Shown here piece after piece: positions 6,764 to 15,805 of a stretch of 32,107 nt of DNA. The notes under the pieces were generated by a model. That model made no database searches, was not told where the DNA came from, and was given only the letters and a program-made list of their open reading frames with translations. Within the stretch, counting starts at the first letter, position 1. Each line of letters starts with the position of its first letter. This DNA comes from Candidatus Nanopelagicales bacterium. Its GTDB lineage: Bacteria > Actinomycetota > Actinomycetes > S36-B12 > GCA-2699445. The stretch covers positions 1 through 32,107 of the forward strand of contig JAUYJT010000021.1 in assembly GCA_030700225.1 (NCBI GenBank). Direction: 5' to 3'. Made by a program: the position numbers and the translations under genes.

Positions 6764-9427
6764 TCAGGCGAGGCCCAGCTCGGCCCTGAGCCGGTCAGGG
6801 TCCATGGCGCCCGGGTTGCCCCCAGCGCTGGGAAAGGAGTCCAACAAGCGGGTCAGGTCGTCGCGACGGGTCGGATCTGCGGCTGCTTCGCGCGGGGTCG
6901 ATCCGGACAGAGCTGGAATCGACTCGTCCAGCCACGCGATCTCGTGATTCCGCATGAACTCAGCGAGGAAAGCCTGGATCTCAGGGTCGTTCATGTCGGG
7001 ACTCTCTGGTCTAGTACCTCCGCCGGGAGCCCTGCTCATCGCCTCCTGGAGGGCTCCGGGGGAGTTACGGTGCTCCTCCAACACGGTTACTTCCGGTTCG
7101 ATACCACGCACGACCGACAGGACACGGTCGAACCGAGCGGCACTGTTCGCTTCCACACGCAACTCGTTTCCGCTGATGCTCAGTGTGGCTCGCACACGTG
7201 GCATCCCGTGGGTGACAACGTTCTCGATCCACGTGCGGACGATCTCGTCCCCGTTCCTGGCAGTCTCCGTAGCCTCGTACAGCCGGTCGAATTCCGCCGC
7301 CATCCGCACCGGATCACTCACGCGCAGCCGAGCCTCGCACAGCAGCAACGGCTCGCCCTCGGTGTTCTGCAACACCGGCGGCGCGAACCTTCGTGACAGG
7401 AACTCGACCAGCTCCAGCGAGTCAGGTTCGGAGTCGAGAAGCTCAATGAGTTCCTCCCGTTCGTGCAACCTGATGGGCTCCAGTCCGCCGAAGATCTGCC
7501 ACGTCTCACCCGCTGGCACGATCCGGCCGCAGAAGAAGTCGCCACGGCGGATCTGTCGGCTGGCAGTCCGCTCACGCACGTCGATGCGATCCCCTGTACG
7601 CAGATCGCGCACCCGGATACCTTCGCCAGGTGTCACTGACTCCACCTCGAACAATGACCGGTCGATCAGCAACCACTGTCCGGCTAGCAGCCGCTCATCT
7701 GCGGGAAGGAGCATCCCCCGTTCCTCAACGAACGCCTCGAAGCCGCCGCCTTCGAACATGACAACGTCCAGTACGAACGGATCCTGGACCGCCTTGAGCA
7801 ATGACTCTGGCACGTCCCAGAAGCGGGATCTCACCCGTGCGATTTCCAAGATGTCGACCCGCCACAAGAAGTCAGTCAGGTACGCGCCCGCCTTCTGGTA
7901 CAGCCAAGCGGCCCGTTCCTCTAGCGGCCAGTCGCAGCCCCTCAGATGGCACTTCTTGTACTTGCGGCCAGACCCGCACCAGCACGGCTCGTTTCGTCCA
8001 ATGTCCTGGAGGGGAGGGAGCGGGGATCCGAAGTGCTCTAGCACCTGATACAGCGGCTCTTCACGGTCGAGCCCAGACCGTCGCACGAGAGCGAGGCCCG
8101 CAGCGCCGTCACCCCGGTCGGAGGCGAACCGGGCCAGCGCGACAAGCGACGCCTCCCACTTCGGGTTCAACTTGAGCGATTCCTGGTATGTCTGCTCGGC
8201 CTCCAGGGTCAGGCCCATTCGCTCCAGGGCTACCCCGCGCAACCACCGCAAGCTCGCCTTCGCGGGTTTGGGCGCCAGCGGCTCCAGTGTTTCCGCGAAG
8301 AACCCGAGCACAGCCGCATCCTGTGGGTCGTCCACGCCAAGTTCCATCAGCGTCGCCCGGGCTACCGCATCGTCAGCCAGATAACTCACGTAGTCCCGGG
8401 CCAGGGTCCCATCGGACGGATCTGGGACAGCGTCCAGTAGTGCCGGTTGAGGTTGCGCGCTCGCTGACTCAAGCGACGCCAGTGCCCTGATCTCATCCAG
8501 CGCTCCCGCATTCGCCTCGTCACCGTCGTCATCGTCGTCGAACGCTTCCAACAGGTCGTGAACTTGCTCGTAGAGGTCCGCCATGGCCAGGACCGCGAGT
8601 GCCTGGTCTTGGACTAAGCCGTGCATCTCGCACAGCGATTCCACGCGGTTTCCGAGCCTCCAGGCATTGAAGTCGAACCCGTCCGTAGCGACGTAGTCGC
8701 CATGACGGGACAGCCCCACACGCGGCAGAAGGTCGGTCAACGGTAATGCCGAAGTGCCGAACAGGTCTGGATCCTGGGCGCATGCCGCCCAGATCACCTG
8801 ATCGAACATGCCGGGTGGATCCACCTCGGCGAGTATCGCGCTGAGGAGGTCTCGCAAGCCGGGCGGCTCGGTGGGCGATGTGGCCCGCTCGATCACGAAT
8901 CCACCCCGCGTCACGCGGAATCCGATCAAGTCATCGGTCTTGAACTCGTGCTCCGAAAGGTACCCAGCCGGAAGCATGAAGATGGCGCCCCCGGATGAAG
9001 CGTCAGCTGGGATGCCACGCGCACGGAGCTTGTCCATGTCCAGCATCAAGTCGAGCTCCTCGAAGACAGTGCCGTCGGCCAGCCGACAGAACCGTTCGTC
9101 GTCGGTGAACACCGCGATCGGCATCAGGTCAGGCTCTATGTCCACTACATCGTGCTCGACCTCGGCCGCAGTCAGTGCGTGTGTGAACACGCGCCCATCC
9201 AGAAGCGCCGGCAGAAACACACAGCGACCGTCCGCAAGGGGGAAGATCAAAGGCTCCAAGCCAGAGTCCATCATCTCCTCGAACGCGAACTCGGGGTCGT
9301 CGCCAAGGTCAACGTCGACGGCAAGGGCGTCAATGAGCTCGTCTTCAGTCAGAGGTCCCGCCTCGGTCAGAACCCTCTCCGCCTCAGCGGCGATCTCGGG
9401 CAGGGTCAATGGGATGTTTGACGGCAT
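6764..9427 (-). CDS. Large SEC-C motif protein
   Basis: The 887-residue acidic cytoplasmic protein has a central SEC-C zinc motif (CWCGSGRKYKKCH, coded near 7945-7995), like the C-terminal metal-binding tail of SecA but here mid-protein. The N-terminal 90 residues look like a winged helix (LPEIAAEAERVLTEAGPLTEDELIDAL). A TPR-like stretch precedes the motif (LEAEQTYQESLKLNPKW). Near the C-terminus, AWLDESIPALSGSTPREAA followed by an R-rich LL segment recalls the conserved tail of other SEC-C proteins and of MbcA/ParS-type domains. The start is taken as the ATG at 9427 (MPSNIPLTLPEI); the ORF is open to 9559 but the extra residues look non-coding. It is divergent from the Phd/RelE pair. The molecular role is unknown; nucleic-acid or protein binding is only a guess. 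Confidence 0.75.
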   Translation of the reverse strand: MPSNIPLTLPEIAAEAERVLTEAGPLTEDELIDALAVDVDLGDDPEFAFEEMMDSGLEPLIFPLADGRCVFLPALLDGRVFTHALTAAEVEHDVVDIEPDLMPIAVFTDDERFCRLADGTVFEELDLMLDMDKLRARGIPADASSGGAIFMLPAGYLSEHEFKTDDLIGFRVTRGGFVIERATSPTEPPGLRDLLSAILAEVDPPGMFDQVIWAACAQDPDLFGTSALPLTDLLPRVGLSRHGDYVATDGFDFNAWRLGNRVESLCEMHGLVQDQALAVLAMADLYEQVHDLLEAFDDDDDGDEANAGALDEIRALASLESASAQPQPALLDAVPDPSDGTLARDYVSYLADDAVARATLMELGVDDPQDAAVLGFFAETLEPLAPKPAKASLRWLRGVALERMGLTLEAEQTYQESLKLNPKWEASLVALARFASDRGDGAAGLALVRRSGLDREEPLYQVLEHFGSPLPPLQDIGRNEPCWCGSGRKYKKCHLRGCDWPLEERAAWLYQKAGAYLTDFLWRVDILEIARVRSRFWDVPESLLKAVQDPFVLDVVMFEGGGFEAFVEERGMLLPADERLLAGQWLLIDRSLFEVESVTPGEGIRVRDLRTGDRIDVRERTASRQIRRGDFFCGRIVPAGETWQIFGGLEPIRLHEREELIELLDSEPDSLELVEFLSRRFAPPVLQNTEGEPLLLCEARLRVSDPVRMAAEFDRLYEATETARNGDEIVRTWIENVVTHGMPRVRATLSISGNELRVEANSAARFDRVLSVVRGIEPEVTVLEEHRNSPGALQEAMSRAPGGGTRPESPDMNDPEIQAFLAEFMRNHEIAWLDESIPALSGSTPREAAADPTRRDDLTRLLDSFPSAGGNPGAMDPDRLRAELGLA

Positions 9428-9569
9428 GAACAACGGTAACCGGCAGCCAACCAACCGCCCGGCGGGGGCGGGCGTTGACCGAATACGTGCCGCCCCAAAC
9501 AGGAGTCCTGTGCCCAGCAAAGGAAGTCGCTTTGCCTGCTTGCCAGTGACTCTGGACACGAGGCTCGAA

Positions 9570-9590
9570 TATAGCCATACTTATAGCCAT
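9570..9590 (+). promoter_or_regulatory. Direct-repeat operator and leaderless promoter of the TA pair
   Basis: TATAGCCAT occurs twice, at 9570-9578 and 9582-9590, with a 12-bp period, the second overlapping the antitoxin start codon. A CATACT -10-like hexamer (9576-9581) lies between them, 7 bases before the ATG at 9589, so the transcript is probably leaderless. Phd-family antitoxins autorepress by binding repeats across their promoter, and this is a good candidate. Confidence 0.55.
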
Positions 9591-9876
9591 GGCCATCTCG
9601 GAGCAACTCCCTCTCGCTGACGTCAAGAACCGTCTATCTGAGGTCGTAGAACAGGTGGAATCCCAGCACGCACGAGTAACCATCACCAAGCACGGGCGAC
9701 CAGCGGCGGTCGTCATGAGCGCCGACGACCTGGCGTCCCTTGAGGAGACCTTGGCCGTTCTCAGTGATCCTGACACGATGGCCCAGGTGCGCAGGTCCCG
9801 CGCGGAAATCGACGCGGGTGAAACGGTCGCGATGACGAGGGAGGAATGGCTGGCGCGGATCCGAGCCCGCCTGTGA
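9589..9876 (+). CDS. Phd/YefM-family antitoxin
   Basis: The 95-residue protein has the family N-terminal DNA-binding fold: PLADVKNRLSEVVEQVE, then VTITKHGRPAAVVMSADDLASLEETL, where the ITKHGRPAAVV strand-turn is diagnostic. The C-terminal third (DTMAQVRRSRAEIDAGETV) is the flexible, toxin-neutralising part. Its stop overlaps the toxin GTG start as GTGA, indicating translational coupling. It should bind the RelE-family toxin from the next gene and repress the operon. The direct repeats at its start codon are a likely operator. Confidence 0.92.
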   Translation: MAISEQLPLADVKNRLSEVVEQVESQHARVTITKHGRPAAVVMSADDLASLEETLAVLSDPDTMAQVRRSRAEIDAGETVAMTREEWLARIRARL

Positions 9877-10139
9877 ACTACGAAGTCCTGTGGTCAGCTA
9901 CCGCCGTACGGGCCCTTGATGCCGTTCCTGAGAAGATAGCAACTGCGGCCGTCGAGTTCATCTACGCGGCGCTGGCCGACAACCCCGCCAGAGTCGGCAA
10001 GCCCCTAGGTTTCGAACTGGAGGGTCTGCACAGTGCGCGCCGTGGCGACTATCGGGTCGTATACATGATCGACGAGCAAGAGCGGACCGTGACGATCACG
10101 GCAATCCAACACCGTGCCGACGTGTACCGGCGGCGATGA
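9873..10139 (+). CDS. RelE/ParE-superfamily toxin
   Basis: The 88-residue protein has the RelE fold signature: YEVLWSATAVRALDAVPEKIATAAVEFI, then LADNPARVGKPLGFELEGLHSARRGDYRVVYMID and a final strand VTITAIQHRADVYRR. The basic residues in GLHSARRGDYRV and the terminal HRADVYRR correspond to the mRNA-binding and catalytic surface of RelE-type ribosome-dependent RNases. The GTG at 9873 overlaps the antitoxin stop, and the resulting length is typical. An upstream in-frame start (9846) would add nine residues inside the antitoxin gene and is less likely. Together with the upstream gene it forms a complete type II toxin-antitoxin module. Confidence 0.92.
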   Translation: MNYEVLWSATAVRALDAVPEKIATAAVEFIYAALADNPARVGKPLGFELEGLHSARRGDYRVVYMIDEQERTVTITAIQHRADVYRRR

Positions 10140-10326
10140 GCCAGGCTCCAGCCGCGCCCGCGAAATCCGAAGAGCCGCGTAGACCAGCGCAGGGGAACCC
10201 AATGCCAGACTTCCTGTCTGCCCTGCGGAAGTCGTCGCAATCGCTGCCAAACCGGCCGTCCGCCACGGAATACTTGCTGCGGCGTCTTCCCCTACTGTCA
10301 TCACTGGGTGCACTCCTATGCACCAA

Positions 10327-10368
10327 GACGGCCCTTCCGTGTCCGTTAAGACAAACGGAGGGGCCGTC
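10327..10368. terminator. Long hairpin, probable bidirectional terminator
   Basis: The arms GACGGCCCTTCCGT (10327-10340) and ACGGAGGGGCCGTC (10355-10368) pair over 14 bases with one mismatch around a 14-base loop. There is no T-tract, which is common for actinobacterial terminators. It lies downstream of the Phd/RelE operon on the plus strand and downstream of the antitoxin remnant on the minus strand, so it could serve both. Its right arm overlaps the start of the 140-bp repeat, and the window itself begins with the same arm sequence. Confidence 0.7.
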
Positions 10369-10500
10369 GCCCATCCTTCGCTACATCCTCACTATGACGA
10401 CGCACATGAACAACTACATACGGGGTCCCATGCGGCCCTCGCGTCGCTGAAAGATCAGCCCACCGTGACGGCATCATCCTCAGCCAGCCTGGCGGTCAAC
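10362..10500. repeat. 140-bp dispersed direct repeat, copy 2
   Basis: This is the partner of bases 1-140. Here the minus-strand reading frame that ends inside the repeat (stop at 10455-10457) continues upstream past 10500 as an antitoxin-like sequence, so this copy keeps the original context. Confidence 0.9.
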
Positions 10501-10646
10501 AGCTGCACGTCTGCCGCGATCTGGTCTAGCGCGGAGTCGATCGTCGTCCCGCTCTTGGCGGCCGAGCCTTGGCGGATCCACCTGCGGATCAAGGTGGACA
10601 CCAGCACGTTCATCGCAGCGGCGAGATCGTCGATCGCGGCCGCGTC
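10455..10646 (-). pseudogene. Ribbon-helix-helix (CopG-like) antitoxin remnant
   Basis: Sixty-three codons in one frame read DDLAAAMNVLVSTLIRRWI..., then TTIDSALDQIAADVQLLTARLAED and a stop. The stretch VSTLIRRWI is the helix A/B turn typical of CopG/RHH antitoxins. The frame meets a stop (TGA) a few codons upstream of DAAAIDD, and no start codon suits it, so the N-terminal strand is missing or frameshifted. No toxin gene is adjacent. The family assignment rests on a short motif. Confidence 0.5.
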
Positions 10647-10758
10647 CTGTGGTCTCCTTCATATAGGTGTCGGCGGTGTTGGCCTCCCACCCGTTGGCAC
10701 CCCGGCGCAACTGGCCGCCGCGCCTGGTCTACGGTCATGGGGCAGCCACATACAGAAG

Positions 10759-10785
10759 TTATGGGATCTTAGGCGATCTCCATAA
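10759..10785. promoter_or_regulatory. Inverted repeat upstream of the ATPase gene
   Basis: TTATGG-GATC (10759-10768) is mirrored by GATC-T-CCATAA (10775-10785) with a short centre. It lies just before the probable -10 hexamer TAGAGT (10802-10807), which ends 6 bases before the GTG at 10814. A repressor site for a leaderless promoter is plausible; a chance palindrome cannot be excluded. Confidence 0.4.
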
Positions 10786-10813
10786 GACGAGGTAACTTTG
10801 GTAGAGTTCGCGT

Positions 10814-11998
10814 GTGGATCCGATCCTCAATCCGTATTCGCCCGGCGCGGGCACGCCCCCGCCTGAACTCGCTGGCCGAGATGACCTGCTGAACAAAGGC
10901 CGCATCGCTGTCGAGCGATTGAAGCTCGGACGGTCCACCAAGAGCCTGATTCTGGTCGGACTGCGCGGTGTTGGGAAGACTGTGCTGCTCGACCGACTAC
11001 GCGAAAACGCTCAACGCGCAGGTGTTCACACCCTCCGGATCGAAGCACCCGAGAATCGGTCACTACCTGCGATCCTAGCCCCCCAGCTACGCCAGACGCT
11101 CCTGACTCTGTCCCGCGATGACCGCGCCGAGGAGACCGCCCGGCGGGCACTGCGCGCGCTGGCCGGGTTCGTGCAAGCTTTGAGGCTGAAGTATGGCGAC
11201 ATCGAGGTTGGCTTGGATTTCGACCCAGAGCCGGGGCTAGCCGACAACGGTGACCTCGAACATGACCTCCAGGTGCTGTTGGAATCGGTTGGACTGGCAG
11301 CCAAGGCAGCCGACACGGTTGTGGTTCTGTTCGTCGATGAACTGCAGTACGTTGCCGAGGATCAACTGGCGGCCCTGATCGTTGGCATGCATCGAGTCGC
11401 GCAGAGTTCGCTACCCCTCACCCTCTTCGGAGCGGCGCTCCCGCTGTTGCCGGGACGGCTCGGGCGCGCGAAGTCATACGCTGAGCGGCTCTTTGAATTC
11501 TCGGCCATCGGAGCGCTGGACAAGCGAGCAGCCCGCGACGCGATTGAAATCCCCGCGTTGAAGAACGACGTCACGGTGACCGATGACGCCATCGCGGAAA
11601 TCATCACCCAGACGGAGGGGTACCCGTACTTCCTTCAGGAGTGGGGAAAGCATTCCTGGGACGTCGCAGCACGTTCGCCAATCTCGCGGAAGGACGTTGT
11701 CGCCGCCTCAAGATCCGCCACCATCGACCTGGACGACAACTTCTTCCGCGTGCGGTTCGATCGCCTCACTCCAAACGAACGCCGGTACTTGCGGGGCATG
11801 GCAGAACTTGGACCAGGACCACATCGATCTGGTGACATCGCGGACCAGCTGGGCCGTCCGGTGAACTCGTTTGGCCCCGTCAGAGCGCAACTGATCAACA
11901 AGGGAATGCTCTGGAGTCCACATCATGGAGACACGGCATTCACGGTTCCGCTGTTCGACGCCTTCATGCGCCGGATCATGCCTGGCGACATCTGGTAG
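10814..11998 (+). CDS. AAA ATPase with C-terminal winged helix (Orc1/Cdc6-like)
   Basis: This 394-residue cytoplasmic protein has Walker A GLRGVGKT (residues 49-56) and Walker B VVVLFVDELQY with Asp175-Glu176. A lid-type helical region follows (TEGYPYFLQEWGKHSWD), and the C-terminal winged helix ends in the segment from LTPNERRYLRGMAELG to INKGMLWSPHHGDTAFTVPLFDAFMRR. The layout matches a common family of single-gene bacterial and archaeal ATPases (STAND/Orc-like) whose biological role is poorly defined. The GTG start has no Shine-Dalgarno but lies 6 bases after TAGAGT, suggesting a leaderless mRNA. The next ORF begins directly after the stop. Its place in an accessory region with TA genes fits a mobile or defence-linked role, but nothing in the sequence proves it. 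Confidence 0.85.
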   Translation: MDPILNPYSPGAGTPPPELAGRDDLLNKGRIAVERLKLGRSTKSLILVGLRGVGKTVLLDRLRENAQRAGVHTLRIEAPENRSLPAILAPQLRQTLLTLSRDDRAEETARRALRALAGFVQALRLKYGDIEVGLDFDPEPGLADNGDLEHDLQVLLESVGLAAKAADTVVVLFVDELQYVAEDQLAALIVGMHRVAQSSLPLTLFGAALPLLPGRLGRAKSYAERLFEFSAIGALDKRAARDAIEIPALKNDVTVTDDAIAEIITQTEGYPYFLQEWGKHSWDVAARSPISRKDVVAASRSATIDLDDNFFRVRFDRLTPNERRYLRGMAELGPGPHRSGDIADQLGRPVNSFGPVRAQLINKGMLWSPHHGDTAFTVPLFDAFMRRIMPGDIW

Positions 11999-13585
11999 GT
12001 GGCGGTTCTTCCGCTCCCGGTGGTTGACCATGGCCTCCGGCATCCGAGGACTCGGGTTGGCCAGTGTCCCGGGTCAGGAATCAGAACATCACGGGCTCTA
12101 ACAGATTGCCGAGCTGGGCGAACGCAGCTCGCCCCATGCGCCACCTGGCGGATACTGGCCTCGGCGGCCCAGCCGACCGCCCCGGCCCCGCCGCCGGGAC
12201 GGCGCGCGAGATGTGCCCCCGGACTGGGCCACTTGCGCGGGTACGACCGTGGGAAGCACTTGCGCGGCGACCTGCTCGGCGGAGTCACCGTCACCGCGTA
12301 CCTCGTGCCACAGGTCCTGGCCTACTCAACGCTCGCGGGGATGCCACCTCAATCGGGGCTGTGGGCGATCATCGTGACCTTGCCGCTCTACGCGATGTTC
12401 GGTACCTCCCGCCTACTGTCCATGGGACCGGAATCGACAACCGCGCTGCTAACGGCGGCGGTCATCGGTCCTCTCGTCGTCGCCGACACCGGTCGGTACA
12501 TCGCTCTCGCCGCGACGCTCGCGATGCTGGTCGGCCTGATCGCGGCCGTGGCCTGGGCGCTCCGCCTCGGGTTCCTGGCGGACCTGCTTTCCAAGCCGAT
12601 CCTCGTCGGCTACATGGCAGGGGTTGCCGTGATCATGATCGGCAGTCAACTCGGGAAGTCCACTGGCGTGACCGTAGCGGGCGACACCTTCGAGGAGATG
12701 CTCAAGTCGTTCGTGTCGAACCTTCCCACGAGCGGCCTCCACGTCCCTACGGCGCTGATCGCGGCGTCAGTCGTCGCTGTGCTGTTGCTGTTCGGGGGGC
12801 GCTTCCCGAGGGTCCCGATGCCCCTGGTGGCCGTCCTGGGCGCCGCAGCGATAGTCGCAGTCTTTGGCCTTCAGAACATCGGAGTCGAAGTCATTGGAGC
12901 AGTCCCCTCCGCGCTCCCCCAGGTTGCCCTGCCATCGATCGACCTGGCCAACATCCGCACATTGGTCCTGCCAGCGGTTGGCATCGTGATCGTCGGATAC
13001 GCGGACGTCGTGCTCGCTGGGCGGGCCTTCGCTATTCGCCACCATCACCGGATCGGCAACAACCAGGAGCTCCTCGCGTTCGCCGCGGGCAACGTCGGAG
13101 CCTCTGTCGTCGGCGGCTACCCGATCAGCACCAGCACGAGCCGTTCAGTCATCGCAGAGGCCAGCGGCGCCAGAACTCAGGTGTTCTCGCTGGTCGCGAC
13201 GGCTGGGGTCCTCATCGTCCTGCTGCTCCTTGGCAACCTGATGGGCTGCTTCCCAGCGGCGGCTCTTGGCGGGCTAGTGATCTACGCCGCGTTCATGCTC
13301 ATCGATATCGGCGAGTTCAGACGACTTTGGCACTTCCGTCACCGCGAGTTCCTCCTCGCTGTGGCGGCCCTGGCCGGAGTGCTGCTCTTCAACATCCTGT
13401 ACGGCGTTCTGATTGCGATCGCGTTGTCTGTAGCCGAACTACTCGTCAGAGTGGCGCGACCGCATGAGGCAGTACTCGGCCAGGTTCCCGGGCTCGCTGG
13501 ATGGCACGGGATCGCCAAACTAAGGCACCGCCCGCCGCGCCGACCCTGGCAACCAACGGGCAAGTGCCGCCACGGGGCGCGATGA
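11999..13585 (+). CDS. SulP-family anion transporter lacking its STAS domain
   Basis: The core, from about 12233, is a SulP permease: [48 protein letters not shown], and [30 protein letters not shown], with about ten membrane segments. SulP proteins carry anions such as sulfate or bicarbonate. The protein ends shortly after [12 protein letters not shown], just where the cytoplasmic STAS domain should follow, with a short basic tail instead; no STAS sequence is visible in any frame before glgB. The first 75 residues (Pro/Arg-rich) look non-coding, and in-frame starts near the true N-terminus are only TTG (12233), so the start is uncertain. The stop overlaps the glgB ATG as ATGA. The gene is probably 3'-truncated at the right edge of the accessory region; transport activity is doubtful. 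Confidence 0.8.
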   Translation: MAVLPLPVVDHGLRHPRTRVGQCPGSGIRTSRALTDCRAGRTQLAPCATWRILASAAQPTAPAPPPGRRARCAPGLGHLRGYDRGKHLRGDLLGGVTVTAYLVPQVLAYSTLAGMPPQSGLWAIIVTLPLYAMFGTSRLLSMGPESTTALLTAAVIGPLVVADTGRYIALAATLAMLVGLIAAVAWALRLGFLADLLSKPILVGYMAGVAVIMIGSQLGKSTGVTVAGDTFEEMLKSFVSNLPTSGLHVPTALIAASVVAVLLLFGGRFPRVPMPLVAVLGAAAIVAVFGLQNIGVEVIGAVPSALPQVALPSIDLANIRTLVLPAVGIVIVGYADVVLAGRAFAIRHHHRIGNNQELLAFAAGNVGASVVGGYPISTSTSRSVIAEASGARTQVFSLVATAGVLIVLLLLGNLMGCFPAAALGGLVIYAAFMLIDIGEFRRLWHFRHREFLLAVAALAGVLLFNILYGVLIAIALSVAELLVRVARPHEAVLGQVPGLAGWHGIAKLRHRPPRRPWQPTGKCRHGAR

Positions 13586-15771
13586 TGAGTGCCATGGCCA
13601 AGGCGACCCCTGTTCCAGTCGACACTTCCGAGCTCGACCGGCTGGTGGACGGCGCTCACCACGATCCCCACTCCCTGCTCGGGCCTCACAAGTACCAGGA
13701 CGCGATAACGGTGAGAGTTCTGCGACCACTCGCCGAATCGGTACGCGTGATCGTAGGCGACAAGAGCTTCTCCCTGAAGCACGAGCACCGAGGCGTGTGG
13801 GTCGGCGTTCTGCCCATGCACGAGGTACCGGACTACAGCCTCGATGCCACCTTCGACGACCGAAGCGCAGCGAGCGACGATCCCTATAGGTTCCTGCCAA
13901 CGCTCGGCGAAATTGACATCTACCTGATCGGCGAAGGACGTCACGAGGAGCTGTGGACGGTAGTCGGAGCCCATCGCCACGTCTACGAGAGCCTCCATGG
14001 TCCAGTCACCGGAACGTCGTTCGCGGTCTGGGCCCCGTCGGCGATGGGCGTTCGGATCCTGGGAGATTTCAACTTCTGGGACGGATCGGGCAGCCCGATG
14101 CGTTCGCTCGGGTCTTCGGGGGTTTGGGAACTGTTCCTGCCCGGGGTCGGCGAAGGCGCGAAGTACAAGTTCGCGATCCTCGGTGCGGACTTCGTGTGGC
14201 GCGAGAAGGCGGACCCGCTCGCCTTCGCGACCGAGTGCCCACCGCAAACCGCGAGCGTTGTGTTCACTTCGGCCTACGAGTGGCGGGACGCCGATTGGAT
14301 GCGGCAACGCGCGCAGGCCGACCCACACAACGGCCCGCTCAGCGTCTACGAAGTCCACCTTGGGTCGTGGCGCCAGGGACTTAGCTACACGGCGCTGGCT
14401 GATGAGCTCACCGACTATGTCACACAACAGGGGTTCACGCACGTCGAGTTCCTGCCTGTGACCGAGTACCCGTATGAGCCGTCGTGGGGTTATCAGGTCA
14501 CATCGTATTTCGCGCCCAGCATTCGCTTCGGGAACCCGGACGAGTTCAAGTACCTAGTTGACCGCCTCCATCAAGCGGGCATCGGCGTGATCATGGACTG
14601 GGTGCCCGCGCACTTCCCGAAGGACGACTGGGCGCTGAGCCGCTTCGACGGCACTCCCCTGTATGAACACCCGGACCCCCGCCGTGGCGAACAGCCGGAT
14701 TGGGGCACCTACGTGTTCAACTTCGGGCGCAGGGAGGTACGCAACTTCCTGGTCGCCAGCGCCGTCTTCTGGCTTGAGACCTTCCACATAGACGGCCTGC
14801 GAGTCGACGCCGTCGCGTCGATGCTCTACCTGGACTACTCACGCAAAGCTGGCGAGTGGCTGCCGAACGAGTACGGAGGCCGGGAGAACCTAGAAGCCGT
14901 GGCCTTCATCCAGGAGATGAACGCGACCGTCTACAGGCGTTGCCCAGGAATCGTGACGATAGCCGAGGAGTCCACCGCTTGGCCCGGAGTCACCAGGCCA
15001 ACCCATCTCGGCGGCCTGGGGTTCGGGCTCAAGTGGAGCATGGGCTGGATGCACGACACGCTCGACTACGTATCCAGGGAGCCCATCTACCGGCAGTACC
15101 ACCACTCCGAGATGACCTTCTCCATGATGTACGCCTACACCGAGCAATTCGTCCTTCCCCTTAGCCACGACGAGGTCGTCCACGGCAAGGGTTCACTCAT
15201 CAACAAGATGCCCGGTGACCGCTGGCAGCAGCTCGCAACGCTGCGCGCCTACCTGGCCTTCATGTGGGCACATCCAGGCAAGCAACTGCTCTTCATGGGT
15301 GGGGAGTTCGCTCAGTCATCCGAATGGAGCGAGGCCAGATCGCTGGACTGGTGGCTGCTGGACTACCCCGAGCACCGCGGCGTGCAGGCGTGCGTGCGTG
15401 ACCTGAACTCCGCATACCGCGCCACGCCAGCCGTTTGGCAGCGCGACCATGATCCGAGCGGCTTCGAGTGGGTCGACGCCAACGACTCCGCCGGCAACGT
15501 CTTCTCCTGGCTTCGGTTTGGCGCCGACTGCCCGGCTATGGCGTGCGTGGTCAACATGTCACCCGTCGTCAGATACGACTACCGCATGGGACTGCCCCAG
15601 GCCGGGCGCTGGGAGGAGCTGATCAACACAGATGCCACCGCGTATGGCGGCTCTGGCGTCGGGAACCTCGGCGGGGTACAGACCGACGAAACCCCGTGGC
15701 ACAACCGCCCAACGTCAGCCTCGATGACCCTGCCGCCATTGGCCGCGGTCTGGCTGCGGCAAGTCGACTAG
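13582..15771 (+). CDS. glgB: 1,4-alpha-glucan branching enzyme GlgB
   Basis: GlgB cuts alpha-1,4 chains and rejoins them as alpha-1,6 branches in glycogen or in GlgE-made glucan. The 729-residue protein has the N1 domain (residues about 15-110), a CBM48 domain ([22 protein letters not shown]) and a GH13 barrel. The nucleophile is Asp409 ([11 protein letters not shown]) and the acid/base Glu462 (VTIAEEST), close to Asp405 and Glu458 of the E. coli enzyme; [12 protein letters not shown] supplies the third carboxylate. The C-terminal beta domain is complete. ATG 13582 overlaps the sulP stop (ATGA); ATG 13594 is an alternative. In M. tuberculosis glgE and glgB are adjacent, whereas here 10.4 kb of accessory genes separate them. 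The minus-strand ybbN/thiolase operon converges on it, as expected of the ancestral neighbourhood. Confidence 0.96.
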   Translation: MMSAMAKATPVPVDTSELDRLVDGAHHDPHSLLGPHKYQDAITVRVLRPLAESVRVIVGDKSFSLKHEHRGVWVGVLPMHEVPDYSLDATFDDRSAASDDPYRFLPTLGEIDIYLIGEGRHEELWTVVGAHRHVYESLHGPVTGTSFAVWAPSAMGVRILGDFNFWDGSGSPMRSLGSSGVWELFLPGVGEGAKYKFAILGADFVWREKADPLAFATECPPQTASVVFTSAYEWRDADWMRQRAQADPHNGPLSVYEVHLGSWRQGLSYTALADELTDYVTQQGFTHVEFLPVTEYPYEPSWGYQVTSYFAPSIRFGNPDEFKYLVDRLHQAGIGVIMDWVPAHFPKDDWALSRFDGTPLYEHPDPRRGEQPDWGTYVFNFGRREVRNFLVASAVFWLETFHIDGLRVDAVASMLYLDYSRKAGEWLPNEYGGRENLEAVAFIQEMNATVYRRCPGIVTIAEESTAWPGVTRPTHLGGLGFGLKWSMGWMHDTLDYVSREPIYRQYHHSEMTFSMMYAYTEQFVLPLSHDEVVHGKGSLINKMPGDRWQQLATLRAYLAFMWAHPGKQLLFMGGEFAQSSEWSEARSLDWWLLDYPEHRGVQACVRDLNSAYRATPAVWQRDHDPSGFEWVDANDSAGNVFSWLRFGADCPAMACVVNMSPVVRYDYRMGLPQAGRWEELINTDATAYGGSGVGNLGGVQTDETPWHNRPTSASMTLPPLAAVWLRQVD

Positions 15772-15805
15772 GTGCCCCGCCAGGCGGAAGCCGACGAAGG
15801 ATCGC

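Larger units (their letters stand above)
10140..10813. other. Gene-free interval between the TA pair and the ATPase
   Basis: No intact gene is present. From 10140 to 10326 I see nothing recognisable; a minus-strand ORF (start 10313) overlaps the toxin gene and has no family features I know. Next come a strong hairpin (10327-10368), copy 2 of the 140-bp repeat (10362-10500), an antitoxin-like remnant on the minus strand (10455-10646), an inverted repeat (10759-10785) and the ATPase promoter. Confidence 0.7.

Noticed and set aside
10005-10313. Minus-strand ORF of about 100 codons after the RelE-like toxin
   Set aside because: It overlaps the toxin gene, matches no family I know and has no convincing start signal.
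10318-10785. 155-residue plus-strand ORF between the TA pair and the ATPase
   Set aside because: It runs through a hairpin, a repeat and the antisense of an antitoxin remnant; no protein features are visible.
12064-13467. 467-residue plus-strand ORF overlapping sulP in another frame
   Set aside because: Its Arg/Pro/Gly-rich composition is typical of a shifted high-GC frame; the SulP frame has clear membrane segments and motifs.
13339-14442. 367-residue minus-strand ORF opposite glgB
   Set aside because: It overlaps the intact N-terminal half of GlgB and shows no recognisable domain.
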